64,000 bases of DNA, taken from Lycocorax pyrrhopterus obiensis. Taxonomy: Eukaryota > Chordata > Aves > Passeriformes > Paradisaeidae. Below the pieces are notes generated by a model that was not told the DNA's origin, made no database searches, and worked only from the letters and a program-made list of their open reading frames with translations. Both the position numbers and the translations under genes were made by a program. Shown here in pieces: positions 21,901-32,897 of the stretch. Numbering within the stretch: position 1 is the first letter of the stretch; every line of letters begins with the position of its first letter. The stretch is taken from positions 1,550,001-1,614,000 of the forward strand of contig JACSVZ010000038.1 of NCBI GenBank assembly GCA_014706295.1. Reading direction: 5' to 3'.

Positions 21901-24900
21901 TCGCGGCCCAGAAACCCAACCAGTGCTGCACCCTCATCTACACCTCGGGCACCACGGGGCAGCCCAAGGGCGTCATGCTCAGCCACGACAACGTGAGTGC
22001 CCAGAGCCACCCCAGCAACTGTGACCCTGGGGGTGCTGGGGGAGAACATCCTGAGCTGGAGGGACCCTCAGGGATCACTCAGTCCCAGCCCCTGGCCCTG
22101 CACAGACACCCCAACAATCCCACCCTGGGCATCCCTGAGAGCGCTGTCCAAACGCTCCTGGAGCTCTGGCAGCCTTGGGGCCGGGACCATTCCCTGGGGA
22201 GCCTGGGCAGTGCCCAGCACCCTCGGGGGGAAGAACCTTTCCCTGAGATCCATCCCAAGGCCTGACACAGCTCCAGCCGTTCCCTGGGCTCCTGTCCCTG
22301 GCCCAGAGCAGAGCTCAGCCCCTGCCCCTCCGGCTCCCCTCGGGAGGAGCTGCAGCCCCCGAGGAGCCTCCCCTCAGTCTCCTCTGCTCCAGCTGAACGA
22401 GCCAAGTCCTGCTGTTGAGATCCCAGGATGCTGTAGCTGTGTTGTGCCTGTGTGTTCTGTGCTGTCCCTGCTCTGAAGCCCCTGTGGGTCCCTGTTGCAG
22501 CTGACGTGGACGGCGGCGGCGGCCGGACGCTTCATCATGCTGAGCGATGCCCGGGACAGGCAGGAGCACGTGGTCAGTTACCTGCCCCTCAGCCATGTCG
22601 CTGCACAAATGTCTGATATTTGGTCAGCCATGACCTTTGGAGTGCAAGTTTACTTTGCCCAACCAGATGCATTGAAGGTAAAAAAAAAAAGACAATAAAC
22701 TTAACACCCATCCATCTGCTTGAGCTGGGGTGGGTGCTTAAAACAAGGCTGTGTTATCTTGTGGTTCTGTCAGCTTTGCTAACCGGGTTTACTTTGCCCA
22801 CTGATCAAGTGCCCCTGTTGGTTTGAGTGGAGCCACTCTGACCCTCACCTTTTGACTGAATCACAAACTGGGAGAAGCTGACCCAGCACTTCTCAACTGG
22901 GAGCTGCTGAGTTCTCACCTGATACCTGGTCCCACATTGGGAGCTTGTTGAGCAACAGCTTTGTGTTTGCTCTGCCCACGTTGCACAATGGCCCCAGCTA
23001 AATCTGAGTCCTGAGTAAAGGATTCTTTTGTCAGTGCTGGCACTGAGAGCATCGACCCTTTCTCCCTTCCCAGTTCCCACTGGAACGCGCTAGGGGTTCC
23101 CTTCTCTTGGTGGCACTGCAAAAAACAATTCCTCAAAACTGATGGCAGAGTCCCAAGTTTTGCTAGTGACCAGTGCTGGCCTGAAGTCTGCAGTGAATCA
23201 CTTCTAAAAACTGCATTAAATCCTGCTTCTCTCAGGGCAGCTTGGTGGAGACCCTGCGGGAAGTGAAGCCAACTGCTTTTTTGGGAGTTCCTCGTGTCTG
23301 GGAAAAAATGGAAGAGAAAATGAAATCTGTGGGCATGAAATCCTCAGCGCTCCGAAGGAAAGTGGCATCGTGGGCCAAGGGAGTGGGGCTGCAGACCAAC
23401 CTGAAGAGGATGAATGGGTAATTATGAGCTACATTTCAGGGATGCTGATGAGTTTTAGGAGAACTTTACTGTCAGATCAGGGATAATATTCCACCCAGGG
23501 ATTATCTTCCATCCAGGATTATATCCCATGTGAAAGGCCAGTGGCGCTCAGACCTGAGGGGGAGCAGCGAGGGCTGGGAGGGAGGAAATAATCCATTATT
23601 TTATTGCATCAACTAAAGTAGGATGTAGGTGAAAGGAGGAAGGGGGAGAAGTTCCACGTGTGCCCGTTTTCCTCCCGCAGGTGCTCCGAGGTGCCAGTGA
23701 ATTTCCGCCTGGCCAGGCAGTTGGTGTACAGGAAGGTGCGCAAGGCCATCGGGCTGGACCGCTGCACCAAGTGCTACACAGGGGCTGCTCCCATCACCAG
23801 AGACACCCTGGAGTTCTTTCTGAGCCTGAACATTCCCGTGCTGGAGCTGTATGGGATGAGTGAGAGCTCTGGGCCTCACACCATCTCTCTACCTCACGCC
23901 TTCAAGCTCGGCAGGTGAGCGCCTTCCTGGGAGCAGAGGGAGTGGTGGGTTCTGCCTCTGGCACATCCCTCTCTCCTGGTGCAGCTCATGCCCAGAGCCT
24001 TGCTGCCACTAAAAGGTCACTGGGGAGCCACATTGTGGGTGAAGAGATCTGCCAAGGGCAGAGGCAGCAGGGATATGTGAATTTACCTTGGCTGGGTTCT
24101 ATAGGAGCTGGGGAAGAAGTGAGAGGCTGGTGGGAAGAAGGAAGAATTGGTGACTCCAACCTACCCTTCACTTTAATGGCAGATGGCTGAAGGGTGCAGG
24201 GTGTCTTTGGGTGGCTCGTTCAGTCTGCACAGTGAAAGTTTGCTGCCAAGGACATGAATCTGCTCATTCAAAGCTCAGGTGTTGAGAACAATGAGTGCAA
24301 ACCAGCAGGTGTGTGAGCACTGATCTCTGCAATAACAGCTCTTTCTGCAGCTGCCCTTCCATGAGCAAATGCCTTTGAAGCTCTTTGCTGAAGCTGTCGT
24401 GCTAAAAAGCTGCTGGGCTTTGTTCAAACCCTTCAGCTTGAGAGGTGCTGCTGTAACCTCTGCTTGAATTCAGTTTAAAATAAATTAATCCCTGGTCTGT
24501 CCTCACTTTCAGCTGTGGGAAGGAGCTGACGGGCTGCCACACCCTGATCCATAAACCCGACAGGGATGGCGTGGGGGAGATCTGCTTCTCAGGAAGGCAC
24601 ATCTTCATGGGCTACCTGAACATGGAGGACAAAACCAAAGAGGCCATCGATGAGGATGGCTGGCTGCACTCAGGGGACCTGGGCAAGCATGACAAGGATG
24701 GATTCCTGTTCATCACAGGCAGAATTAAAGGTAACACATTGCCTGACTTTACCTTGGTGTTGTGCAGCGCTATGGAATCAGAGAGTTGTTAATGCTGGGA
24801 AGGGCCTCATGGAGCCCAACTGTTCCCTCAGCACTGCCAAGGCCACCACTAACCCATGTCCCCAGTTGCCACATCTTTTAAATCCTTCTGGGGATGGTGT

Positions 24901-27900
24901 CTCCACCACTGCCCTGGGCAGCCTGTTCCAATGCTGAGCAGTGAAGAAATTTTTCCCAATATCCGACCTAAACCTCCCTTGGTGCCGGGGAGGCTCTGCT
25001 GGTTGCGTGGTTGTGACTTGCACAGAAGAAGATTTAAATCCTTCTCCTCCTGGAGTTTCCATGTGAGGGTGTGGTGGGAGGAGAGGAGCGGCCTCTGGAG
25101 CCAGGATGTTCTTGCAGAGTGAGGGAGAAGCCCTCTGATTTCAGCACCAGCGGAGTTAGTGCTTTGTGGGCTTGTTTTACCAGCAGCTCCCTCAGTTTCA
25201 GGAGCTTTGCTGGGTGCCCTCCAAGGAAAACAGCAGCTTAACTCTGTTGTGCAAGTGGCTTGTAGCAATGTGGCTCTTGGGACAGCAATTTGAGCAACCC
25301 CAAACAAAGCCAAAGTCATGCAAGACTTCAGCCCTCAGAAGGAGAGAGGTGCTCACCTGAGGGCTTCTCTAAGGAACAGGAGATAACTGGAAAGGGGAGG
25401 CTGCCCTCTGCTCTGCAGCACATGGGAACCTCCAGCACCACCCCAGCAAATCTTTCACTTCAATTTCTGATGATTTGGGTGCCCACTTAGGTGTCTTAGA
25501 GCCCCAAGGGTCTGTGCCAGGGTGCCAAGGGGCTCACCCTGTACTGCCAGACTGCAAACACCCCCAGAGCACCAAGGCAGCTCTGGCAGGGCTGTGTGTG
25601 CACAGCTCCTGCTCCTCTCTCCAGGCCTGGCTGGAGCCATGGGATGGAAAAGCCCTGTGAGATCATGGAGTCCAGCCCTGCCAAGGCCACCACTAAACCA
25701 CGTCCCCAAGTGCCACATCCACACATTTTTGAACACTTCCAGGGATGGTCACCCTGTGACTTTCCCAGGCCTTGTGTGCTGCCTCCTCCAGCTCTGCTGA
25801 CACAGGCTCACTGATCAGCAGACACAAAGGAGCAGTTGAGTTGTTTCAGATTGTGGGAAGGGGAGAAGCTCTGAGCATTAATCAGGATTTGATTGTTTTC
25901 CAGAGCTCATCATCACTGCAGGAGGTGAGAACATTCCTCCCGTTCCAATCGAGGATGCTGTCAAGAATGCTGTTCCCATCATCAGCAACGCCATGTTGGT
26001 TGGAGACAAAGCCAAATTCCTTGCTATGCTTCTGACACTAAAGGTAATGGAAAATAGGATTGGAATCCACCACCTGTGCTGCTGAATCTCATTAAATCCA
26101 GGGAGGAGGAGAGTTTTTACACATTTTTGTCTTATGGAGCCAGGAGCCCGGAGCACAATTTGCTGTAGCTGAGCTGCAAAGAGCAGCTGAAAGCACAGAG
26201 CTGCCACTTGCTCAGACCATCAGGTCCTGCTGTTGTTCAGGGCAGCTTTTTCTGTGCCACTCAGGGCAGGAAGAAACAGAAGGAAAAGACCCAAAAGTGA
26301 GGCTGGAAAAGGAAACCCTTCAGCTCTCCTCACCTCTTTTAGTTTCTTCCAGAGCAGTCTGGGAGGTAAAAAGCTGTCAGGGATTTCTTTGTCAGACTCT
26401 GGCTTTAAACTCCACCAGGACACGTCCGTGGTGGCCTGTGCTGAGTGTCAGGGTGGGAATTGCCCCTTAGTGAGACCGAGGCCAACAGCCTTGGCTGGGG
26501 GCAGGAGACCTGAGGTGGCCCTGGAGGTGGCCCTGGAGGTGGCCCTGGAGGTGGCCCTGCTGTGCTTGTCATGGTTGAGTGCTGTGTGTGACTTCCAAGA
26601 ATGCTGCTGCGCGGTGTAGGGAAGCAAACTGTGCTCCAGAAAAGGTCTGGAAAAAAAGTGGTTAACTTTGGATAGCACAGGAGGAATTTGGCAGGTGAGC
26701 TCTGTACCCTGCTTGCTCCTTGGCCCCGAGGTGGCTCCTGAGCAGGCAGAGATCTCAGGGGTTTATCTGTGTTTTGTCCCCAGTTTCCATTGGCACCCAG
26801 GGCTTGGGTGAGAGCTGAGGGGCTGATGGGGTTGGAGCGGGGTGGGGAAGGGAGCCCAGGATCCATCCCAGGGCTGGAGGCTCCTCAGTGCAGAGGGCCT
26901 CAGGCGCTCAGCAATGCACAGTTGCCTGTTCTGCCTGTCCTGCAGTGCGTTGTGGATGCAGAAACGGGCGAGCCTGGAGATGACCTCACTCCAGAAGCTC
27001 TGGAATTCTGTCAGAAGCTGGGCAGCAAGGCCACCAAGGTCTCAGAAATCATCAGCAGCAAAGACAAGGCCATCTATGCTGCCATCCAGAAAGGGATCTC
27101 TGCTGTCAACGAGGGAGCCGTGTCCAATGCCCAGAAAGTCCAGAAGTGGGTCCTGCTGGAGAAGGACTTCTCCCTCTTTGGTGGAGAGCTTGGTGAGTGG
27201 TGGGGGAGGTGTCTGGGGTTTGCCCCGTGCCCCTTGCCTGGCTATTGAACACCAACAGAACCAGGACCCCCAATGCACAGAGCTGCCCCCAGCCTTTCCT
27301 CACTGTGGCTTTTCCATGTGGCAGTTTGGGGTGGGATGAACCGGGGTGAGTTCCCACTTCTGCCCAGCAGCACCGAGGGGAGCAGGGAGCAGCTCTTACC
27401 CTTGTGCTGTGATGCCTCCTGCAGTCATGGAATGTCCTGAGCTGGAAGGGACCCTCAGGGATCATCAGTCCAGCCCCTGGCCCTGCACAGACACCCCAAC
27501 AATCCCACCCTGGGCATCCCTGAGAGCGCTGTCCAAACGCTCCTGGAGCTCTGGCAGCCTTGGGGCCGGGACCATTCCCTGGGGAGCCTGGGCAGTGCCC
27601 CAGCACCTTCTGGGTGCTGCTGTGCTGCTTCTGCTCACAGGGGAGGGAGGGAGATTCTATTAAACCCAAAGAGAAGTTTAGAACTGGTCACTGTTCCCAT
27701 GTTCTGCCTCTCCCCTCCAGTCCTGCTTCACCCCAGGCCTGGTGGGTGCTCCCAGTGGTTCCCTCCCCGTTAACCCTGGTGCTGGTTCCCCACAGGCCCC
27801 ACCATGAAGCTGAAGAGGCCGGTGGTGGCTCAGAAATACCAGGACCAAATCTCTCAGTTTTACACGGACATCGAAACCCCCTCGGGGGAGCCCTCGACCC

Positions 27901-27908
27901 GGCCCTAG
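15841..27908 (+). CDS. ACSBG2: ACSBG2, bubblegum-family long-chain acyl-CoA synthetase (spliced)
   Basis: Activates long- and very-long-chain fatty acids: ATP + fatty acid + CoA gives acyl-CoA, AMP and PPi, via an acyl-adenylate. Fourteen GT-AG exons join to exactly 725 codons with every phase compatible: 15841-15941, 17944-18023, 18573-18814, 20041-20129, 20689-20809, 21265-21345, 21843-21992, 22501-22677, 23236-23417, 23681-23914, 24513-24730, 25904-26043, 26946-27192, 27796-27908. The AMP-binding signatures are intact: P-loop [11 protein letters not shown] at residues 271-281, YGMSES at 465-470, GWLHSGDLG at 535-543 and GRIKE at 555-559. The start at 15841 has A at -3 and G at +4. An upstream in-frame ATG at 15514 would add 12 residues. 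The assignment to ACSBG2 rather than the paralogue ACSBG1 rests on its position next to MLLT1, as in human. The protein is about as long as I recall for ACSBG1 and longer than the 666 residues I recall for human ACSBG2. No frame damage is seen. Confidence 0.95.
17944..18023 (+). CDS. ACSBG2: ACSBG2 exon, residues 34-61
   Basis: Eighty bases between TTGCCTTGCAG and AAAG|GTGGGT. It encodes a hydrophilic, acidic N-terminal segment ([17 protein letters not shown]), typical of the poorly conserved front of bubblegum proteins. The phase fits both neighbours, which is the main support. Confidence 0.8.
18573..18814 (+). CDS. ACSBG2: ACSBG2 exon, residues 61-141
   Basis: Starts the conserved part of the protein: [17 protein letters not shown], then the [18 protein letters not shown] and [19 protein letters not shown] blocks of the family. 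Acceptor CTTTCCAAGCAG, donor GAAG|GTAAGA. Confidence 0.95.
18849..19085 (-). repeat. CR1 3'-end fragment in an ACSBG2 intron
   Basis: Starts only 35 bases after a donor: TTCACAGAATCCTAAAATCA, GGTTTGGGTTGGAAGGGACC, GCAGCCACAGCTGCTCTGGGC. It ends near TTCCCAATATCTGATG. Confidence 0.9.
20041..20129 (+). CDS. ACSBG2: ACSBG2 exon, residues 142-171
   Basis: Acceptor CTTGTTTGCAG, donor GCAGG|GTAAGA. It encodes [20 protein letters not shown] followed by [10 protein letters not shown], part of the N-terminal adenylation subdomain. Confidence 0.95.
20689..20809 (+). CDS. ACSBG2: ACSBG2 exon, residues 171-211
   Basis: Acceptor TTTCCTTTGCAG. It encodes [20 protein letters not shown] and ends in HKQLQKILE before donor GTAATT. 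Confidence 0.95.
21265..21345 (+). CDS. ACSBG2: ACSBG2 exon, residues 212-238
   Basis: Twenty-seven codons, phase 0 at both ends: [20 protein letters not shown] and following. Acceptor TTAACACAG, donor TTCG|GTAAGT. Confidence 0.95.
21410..21497 (+). repeat. CR1 3'-tail fragment in an ACSBG2 intron
   Basis: Sense CR1 tail: ATGCTCTTTAAGATCCCTTCC, then AACCCAAACCAGCCTGGG. About 90 bp remain. Confidence 0.75.
21843..21992 (+). CDS. ACSBG2: ACSBG2 exon with the ATP-binding P-loop, residues 239-288
   Basis: Fifty codons. They carry [18 protein letters not shown], the phosphate-binding loop of the AMP-binding superfamily, with its Ser, Thr, Gly and invariant Lys present. This exon is clearly more GC-rich than its neighbours. 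Donor AAC|GTGAGT. Confidence 0.97.
22035..22405 (-). repeat. CR1 fragment (young subfamily) in an ACSBG2 intron
   Basis: Matches, nearly base for base, the copies at 27424, 33995 and 52890 over CCCTGGCCCTGCACAGACAC, GCATCCCTGAGAGCGCTGTCC and AACGCTCCTGGAGCTCTGGC. This copy extends furthest, to CTCTGCTCCAGCTGAACGAG. Confidence 0.9.
22501..22677 (+). CDS. ACSBG2: ACSBG2 exon, residues 289-347
   Basis: Acceptor CCTGTTGCAG. It encodes [19 protein letters not shown] and the conserved [16 protein letters not shown] block, then FAQPDALK before donor GTAAAA. Confidence 0.95.
23236..23417 (+). CDS. ACSBG2: ACSBG2 exon, residues 348-408
   Basis: Acceptor CTTCTCTCAG. It encodes [20 protein letters not shown] then [10 protein letters not shown], the linker-proximal adenylation core. 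Donor AATGG|GTAATT. Confidence 0.95.
23681..23914 (+). CDS. ACSBG2: ACSBG2 exon with the YGMSES motif, residues 408-486
   Basis: Seventy-eight codons. [15 protein letters not shown] is followed by [13 protein letters not shown], the ATP/AMP signature that shapes the adenine pocket. Acceptor CCTCCCGCAG, donor GCAG|GTGAGC. Confidence 0.97.
24513..24730 (+). CDS. ACSBG2: ACSBG2 exon with the GWLHSGDLG motif, residues 486-559
   Basis: Carries [33 protein letters not shown] and the start of the hinge motif ITGRIK|E, where the ribose-binding Asp and the hinge Arg are present. Donor AAAG|GTAACA. Confidence 0.97.
24765..24995 (-). repeat. CR1 3'-end fragment in an ACSBG2 intron
   Basis: GGAATCAGAGAGTTGTTAATG, TGCCAAGGCCACCACTAACC, ACCACTGCCCTGGGCAGCC and TTTTTCCCAATATCCGACC are reverse-complement CR1 blocks. 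Confidence 0.85.
25640..25755 (-). repeat. CR1 3'-end fragment in an ACSBG2 intron
   Basis: GGGATGGAAAAGCCCTGTGAG, TGCCAAGGCCACCACTAAACC and CAAGTGCCACATCCACAC. Truncated after about 115 bp. Confidence 0.8.
25904..26043 (+). CDS. ACSBG2: ACSBG2 exon, residues 559-605
   Basis: Completes the hinge ([18 protein letters not shown]) and enters the mobile C-terminal domain. Acceptor TTGTTTTCCAG, donor AAAG|GTAATG. Confidence 0.95.
26515..26562. repeat. 12-bp tandem repeat, four copies
   Basis: GAGGTGGCCCTG is repeated four times in an ACSBG2 intron without a mismatch. The period keeps frame, so it is open in several frames, but it lies outside any exon. Confidence 0.9.
26946..27192 (+). CDS. ACSBG2: ACSBG2 exon, residues 606-688
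   Basis: C-terminal domain: [20 protein letters not shown] through [19 protein letters not shown]. The last block holds the C-terminal lysine region of acyl-CoA synthetases. Acceptor TGTCCTGCAG, donor CTTG|GTGAGT. Confidence 0.95.
27424..27615 (-). repeat. CR1 fragment (young subfamily) in the last ACSBG2 intron
   Basis: TCATGGAATGTCCTGAGCTGG, then the same block order as the 22.03-kb copy. It stops after CAGTGCCCCAGCACC. Confidence 0.9.
27796..27908 (+). CDS. ACSBG2: ACSBG2 last coding exon, residues 688-724 and stop
   Basis: Encodes [20 protein letters not shown] then QFYTDIETP and ends with TAG at 27906-27908. Acceptor TTCCCCACAG. The last ten residues (SGEPSTRP) are likely lineage-variable. 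Confidence 0.95.
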
Positions 27909-28010
27909 AGCCCTGGACTGAAACCATTCCCGAGGACGTTCCCAGCTGCCCAGGAGGGATTCCCTGGAACCTGTTGAAATAAAGAGGCTCAGCCCTCAGG
28001 CAGCCCCTCG
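27909..28010 (+). other. ACSBG2: ACSBG2 3' UTR (short form)
   Basis: The stop is followed 70 bases later by AATAAA at 27978-27983, giving a very short 3' UTR that would be cleaved near 28000. A longer form is not excluded: another AATAAA occurs at about 29236. Confidence 0.7.
27978..27983 (+). promoter_or_regulatory. ACSBG2: ACSBG2 polyadenylation signal AATAAA
   Basis: A canonical hexamer 70 bases after the stop codon, followed by GT- and T-rich sequence (CTTCGCTGTCATGTC, then TGTGGTGAGCGTGG) that could serve as the downstream element. Confidence 0.7.
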
Positions 28011-29754
28011 GCGTCGCTTCGCTGTCATGTCCTGGCCCTGCAGTGTGGTGAGCGTGGTCCTGCCCATGTTCTCCCGTGTCTTGTGTCCCGTGCTGAGATA
28101 TCCCAAATATCTCGACTTTGTCTTTTTTATTTCCACTTTTATAAGGGCAATACAATGTTTACCTTAAATCCATGTGACATGTTATGTTCTAACCAAAGTT
28201 TTCTTTTCCTGAGATGAATGTAAAACAGGAGCTGCAAATCAGGAGCTGCACTTTTCCTGCTGAGGGAGAAAGGCAGATTTCATTTTCCAGCAGTGTCCTC
28301 ACTCCCTGCTGCACGTTTCCCTGCATGCTGATGACATCCATATAATTTTACATCTCCTTTCCCACAAACTATTCCTGTCTGAGATGACAAATGCTGTGTG
28401 ACTACACACAGCAGTGGAGGTGGAACCTCACATGAACTGGGTTTGTCTGTGCAATATTTTGAGTTCGTTTTACCTTTTTGAGTTATAATGAAGCCATAAA
28501 TTGTATTGTTGAAGTTGTATCCATGGCTGGTATTCTGGGAAGTGATTTACTCCAGGGATTATTTATAAGGCTGTGTACAATGTGTGAAATCTGTCTGTGT
28601 CTTACAATCCAGAAATGTTGTAGTGTCTGAACTGGGGAACTCCAGAGTGGAGGGGGGTGGGCTGAGACTCTGTACCTGTGCTTGGGGAGAGGAGATGGTG
28701 CTGGGAGCCCAGGCTGGTTCTCCTCAGGATCTGTGATCAACCAGCCCAGGGCTGTGAAGGTCCTTCACGGTGAATTCACTGTCTGGAGGACACAGAATTA
28801 CCCACCTGCAAAGCTGGAGGGCAGCACCTGGATCCAGGAGCTCCTGGTGCTCTCTGCTAATGGTTCTGCAGGGCTTATTCCAGGCTGCCCAGTGCCCAGT
28901 GGGACTGGGAATCCCAGCAGCACATGAAGGTTTGCCTGTAAATGGCTCATTTCAAACCCGAAATCCTTCCCTGCACACAGGCAGAGCAGCCCAGCTCTGA
29001 TTCCCAGCACCATTTTCCAGGAAAAGGAGTGGGAGCAGCTCAGTGCTGGTATCACAGCAGGGCTGGGCTGGGCTCAGGGTCGGTTAAACCTAAAACTGTC
29101 TCTGCTTTGGGTCAGTGAAATTCCATTGCCCGGTGAAAGGGTGGGAATGCACTACTGGAACTGCTGCTCATCCTGTGCCAGTGTGTGTGGAGCTGTCTGG
29201 AATTGTGGTGTCCAAGTGTTTGCAGAGGAATATGTAATAAACTCCTCCGTTTGTGTCCTTAACTCTCTCATTCCTGGGAAGCAGCGAGCCGGGCACGGGG
29301 CTGGGGCGGGTTTGCCTTAGGCTGGGCCTGGGGCGTTCCCAGGGCTGGAGCCGCTCCCTGGGCATCCACGGCCGCTCCCTCAGGGGATGGGCGGTCCCAC
29401 CCTTAACCTGTGCTGAGCACTGCCCGTGCCAGGGCTCTGTCCCTGTGCCAAGCTCTGGCACGTCCTGGGCGCGGTGGGGACCCCCTCAACTCCCAGGGGA
29501 GCTGCCCAGGCCCAGCCCTGCTCCGGCTCCCCCAGGGCAGGGACCCCTCACCTGACCAGGCAAAGCTCTGATGGATGAGGGGATGCTGGAGCCATCCCAT
29601 GCTTAAAACAATTCCCTTTTCCTTGGCTTTTCCCCTCACAGGCCCCACGGTGTTGCCAGCCCCAGTGCTCCTCATGGGAAACCTGTGCCATGAGAAGTTT
29701 TGGGAAAGCCACGGTGCCATCCCTGGAGAAATAACAAACAAAAAACGCTTCCGA
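28011..29754. other. Intergenic gap between convergent ACSBG2 and MLLT1
   Basis: AT-richer at 28.1-28.6 kb, then GC-rich. No CR1 fragment and no exon-like frame seen. An AATAAA at about 29236 on the + strand could serve a long ACSBG2 transcript, but nothing else supports that. Confidence 0.5.
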
Positions 29755-29774
29755 GTTTTACTTTTCCATCTTAC

Positions 29775-29780
29775 TTTATT
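29775..29780 (-). promoter_or_regulatory. MLLT1: Candidate MLLT1 polyadenylation signal
   Basis: TTTATT on the + strand is AATAAA on the - strand. It is the last such signal before the intergenic gap and would put cleavage at about 29755. An ATTAAA on the - strand at about 29995 is an alternative. Confidence 0.5.
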
Positions 29781-31948
29781 TCACTTTTTCTAGAAAATTC
29801 CTCCATAGTTCCACAAATTTAACAAAAAGTTTAAAATTCAGGACAAACAATCCTGTAACGTATTACAAACATGAGTTTTTTTGTGTTTTTTTCTTTTTTA
29901 ATCTTGCAGTTAGTCTTGGCTCAGCTGCATTTCTTCCAGCTGAGTGAAGAACTTTCTCCCAACACAACTTTTAAAATCCTCAGGTGCTGAGGTATTTAAT
30001 ACCTCGGCTCTAGGCAGAAATACAATTAAAAATTCTCTAGAAGTTGAAGTACTTACATTTTTCTTTAGGAGTGCAAACTCATCTTGTCAGTTTTTGATGG
30101 CTATTCCGCGCCCCAGGAAAGCAACACCGATTTGGGTCCTTTGAGCACTAATTAACACCCGGCCCAGGTGCACCGGGGGTGTCACAGGTCACCACAGCAC
30201 CTGGGCCAGCAGGGAGGAGCCTCATCCGAGCAGAGCCGGCTCCAGCACATCCCCCATGGAAAACTGCGGAACCGGAGCCGCTCCGGGCTCTGCTCGTGGA
30301 GAGGCCCCTCCGTAAGGGACGTTTAAACCTCTCTCACCATCAAACACCTTCCAAGATCTGACAAAAAAACTGCTTCTGGATTGTTGCATCAATTGCTCGG
30401 CTCGTTCTGATGCTCCCACCGCACCCCACGATCCCACGGGTGGCAGAGTCATTGCACTTCCATGGATTCAGCCTGACTTCAGCCAGCCTCGCTCCTTCCG
30501 TGGCCCAAATGCCTCAGCCGGGCTTTGCAGCCAGCCAGCCTTCCTCTCCTCTTTTTTTTTAGCTTTTTTAATAGTACACGTCAGTAATCAAAGCCTCAAG
30601 GCTCAACACATCGCAGACCAGGACCCAGGAAAATACTCCCGACCCCTCCCTGCCCTGATCCGGGCCAAGGACGGAGGAGCTGAGTCCTGATCCCACCTCC
30701 AACACGATTCCAACTCAACTCGGGAAGCCCTCGGGCTGCCCAGCACCTGTCTGTGCCAGCAGCACCACCACGAAGGACACGGAAAAGTAACAGAGTCCTG
30801 CCCATTTTCCTTGGAAAAACCATTATGGCTACAAGTCAATTTTGGATTCTTTTTTTTTTTTCTTCCTTTTTTTAACAACGCAAGCTACTACACATCCTCG
30901 AGGACCTGAAGCAATGCCCACAGCAGCACTGCCCCCTCCTTCCTAGAGTACAATAATCCATCCATGCTCTCAAGAGTGACACAAGAACAAACACTTTATC
31001 CACAAAAACCTGTACACGGCATGTTCAGAACAGCGTTCAGCCAGCCTAGAGGGAATCTACACAGGGAACTCCAAGGGGACACAAGATGAGGACCAAATGT
31101 GACCATTGTTTGTTTGCAGAGTCATTCCTCCTGTGCTCCCCGACGCTACCACATACCCCAAAAAACATCAACTCTGTAGAACAACTAAGTACTTGCAAAA
31201 ACCTTTTAGTAACAAATCAGCATGTGCACACAATGGAGAGGAACTATTGCTGGGGAACAATCCTACCTCGGGGTTTCAAGGGGATTATAAACAGTCTAAA
31301 AAAATTCATGTGTAAAATACTTCTTATAAAAACCAAACGAAATCCCTATCAATGCTCAGCAGACTCCACCAACAAAGTCACTTCCAGGACAGGACGATGC
31401 CACGGTGCTTCCAGCCACGCCCAGGAACAGCCTCCCACGCGTGTCCTGGGACTGGCTGGGAGCTGGGACCACGGGCGCTGACGGGAGAAGGGGCAGGAGG
31501 GAGGTGGCACCTCCAGCCCCTTGAGGGGCAGCTCTGGAGGCTGTGGACAGTCCGAAGTGCTGGGACCGGAGCTGTGGGAGGAGTGACCAGGGCGGAGAGG
31601 GCAGCAAAGACCTCGGGAGAGCTGGGGTCAGCCCGGCCACCCCCACTGCTCTGGGGACAGGACAGTGTCACCAACCCCACCCAGCACGGGGGTGCCAGGG
31701 TGCCCAGAGCGGGCACAGAGCTGCCTCACCCGGCACAGCCCCACAGAGACACGAGGAGCTCGCAGTACCCACCCAGGGGCTGTGACCGCCGGCCTCCATC
31801 ATGGGCGTCCTGCTGCCACCTCCTCCTCTGCCCACTGCCCTCCACCTTCTCTGGCATTTCTCTCCAGCCCTGGCATCGTCCAGCAAGAAAGAAAAGAGCT
31901 GAGATCACTGGCGTGACAGGGTTTGCACCTGGCATGAGCTTGAACTTC

Positions 31949-31973
31949 CATATATATATATATATACACACAC

Positions 31974-32004
<31 letters not shown>
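31949..32004. repeat. (TA)n/(CA)n microsatellite
   Basis: Alternating blocks of TATATA and CACACA over about 55 bases, within the inferred MLLT1 3' UTR. Confidence 0.95.
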
Positions 32005-32865
32005 AAACACATGAAAGGTGGTACAAGGACAAAATTAATGGGAATCGGGTCAACATGACCCAACTCAAACAAGCTTATCATCATATTGCCACTTCAGTTG
32101 ATTAGTTGCAACATTTCCATGATAAAGAAAGGGGGAACCCAAAACAAGGGACAGCAAACCTGGAGCGGTGCAACCCTCCCTGAGCAGAGGGGCTCCCCAG
32201 CACCGCTGCTCCCACACCGCCTGTGCCCCACGGACATTTGGCAAAAGCTTCCCACACGCCTCGGAAAAATGAGCAATTACTGGGAAAATACTGAATTTAG
32301 GGACCAGGAGTGTAACGCAGCTTTGAGGAAGGCGCTGGGATTTCCCCACGCCTTCCTGGACAACACTTGGAGGTCAATACTAGTTTAACTAGAAATCCAG
32401 GGAAGGGGTTGCATTAGTGTTTGTGTTTCCTGCCTCTTCCTGCACAGGCAGCGGGGCGGGAGAGGGAGGAGGGAACAAACCCGACTCCACTCCGTGTTTT
32501 ACATCAGCGACTCCCAAAGATTTAAGTTCTCCCTTGTTTTGGTTTTCCCAAAGTACAGCCACTACTATAGGGGCCACTGTAAGGAGATTCCTCTTTGAGA
32601 ACACAGAACAAAACCAATCACATGTTTTGGCAAAGTTATCAAACACTGACAAATGGAAAGACGACGGGTGAGCCCCTTCTGGAGCACGGGATGCCTGGAG
32701 GTTGCTGTCCAGCTTCCTTACACTACAAATTGTCCACAAGAGGCATTGAACAAAATGAGTCAAATCTTATTAAGCGCCTTCCCCTGCCAGAGCCATAAAA
32801 AACCAACAGAAAAACACACCCTTAAGATCATAAGACCCAACTAGGCCCTTCTTATACATACAGTA

Positions 32866-32897
32866 CATACATATATATAATATATATATAAAATATA
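32866..32897. repeat. (AT)n microsatellite
   Basis: ACATATATATAATATATATATA within the inferred MLLT1 3' UTR. It is imperfect. Confidence 0.9.

Noticed and set aside
15841..27908. ACSBG2 as a processed or broken copy
   Set aside because: All fourteen exons keep frame and splice sites, and the catalytic signatures are intact, so it is a functional intron-bearing gene.
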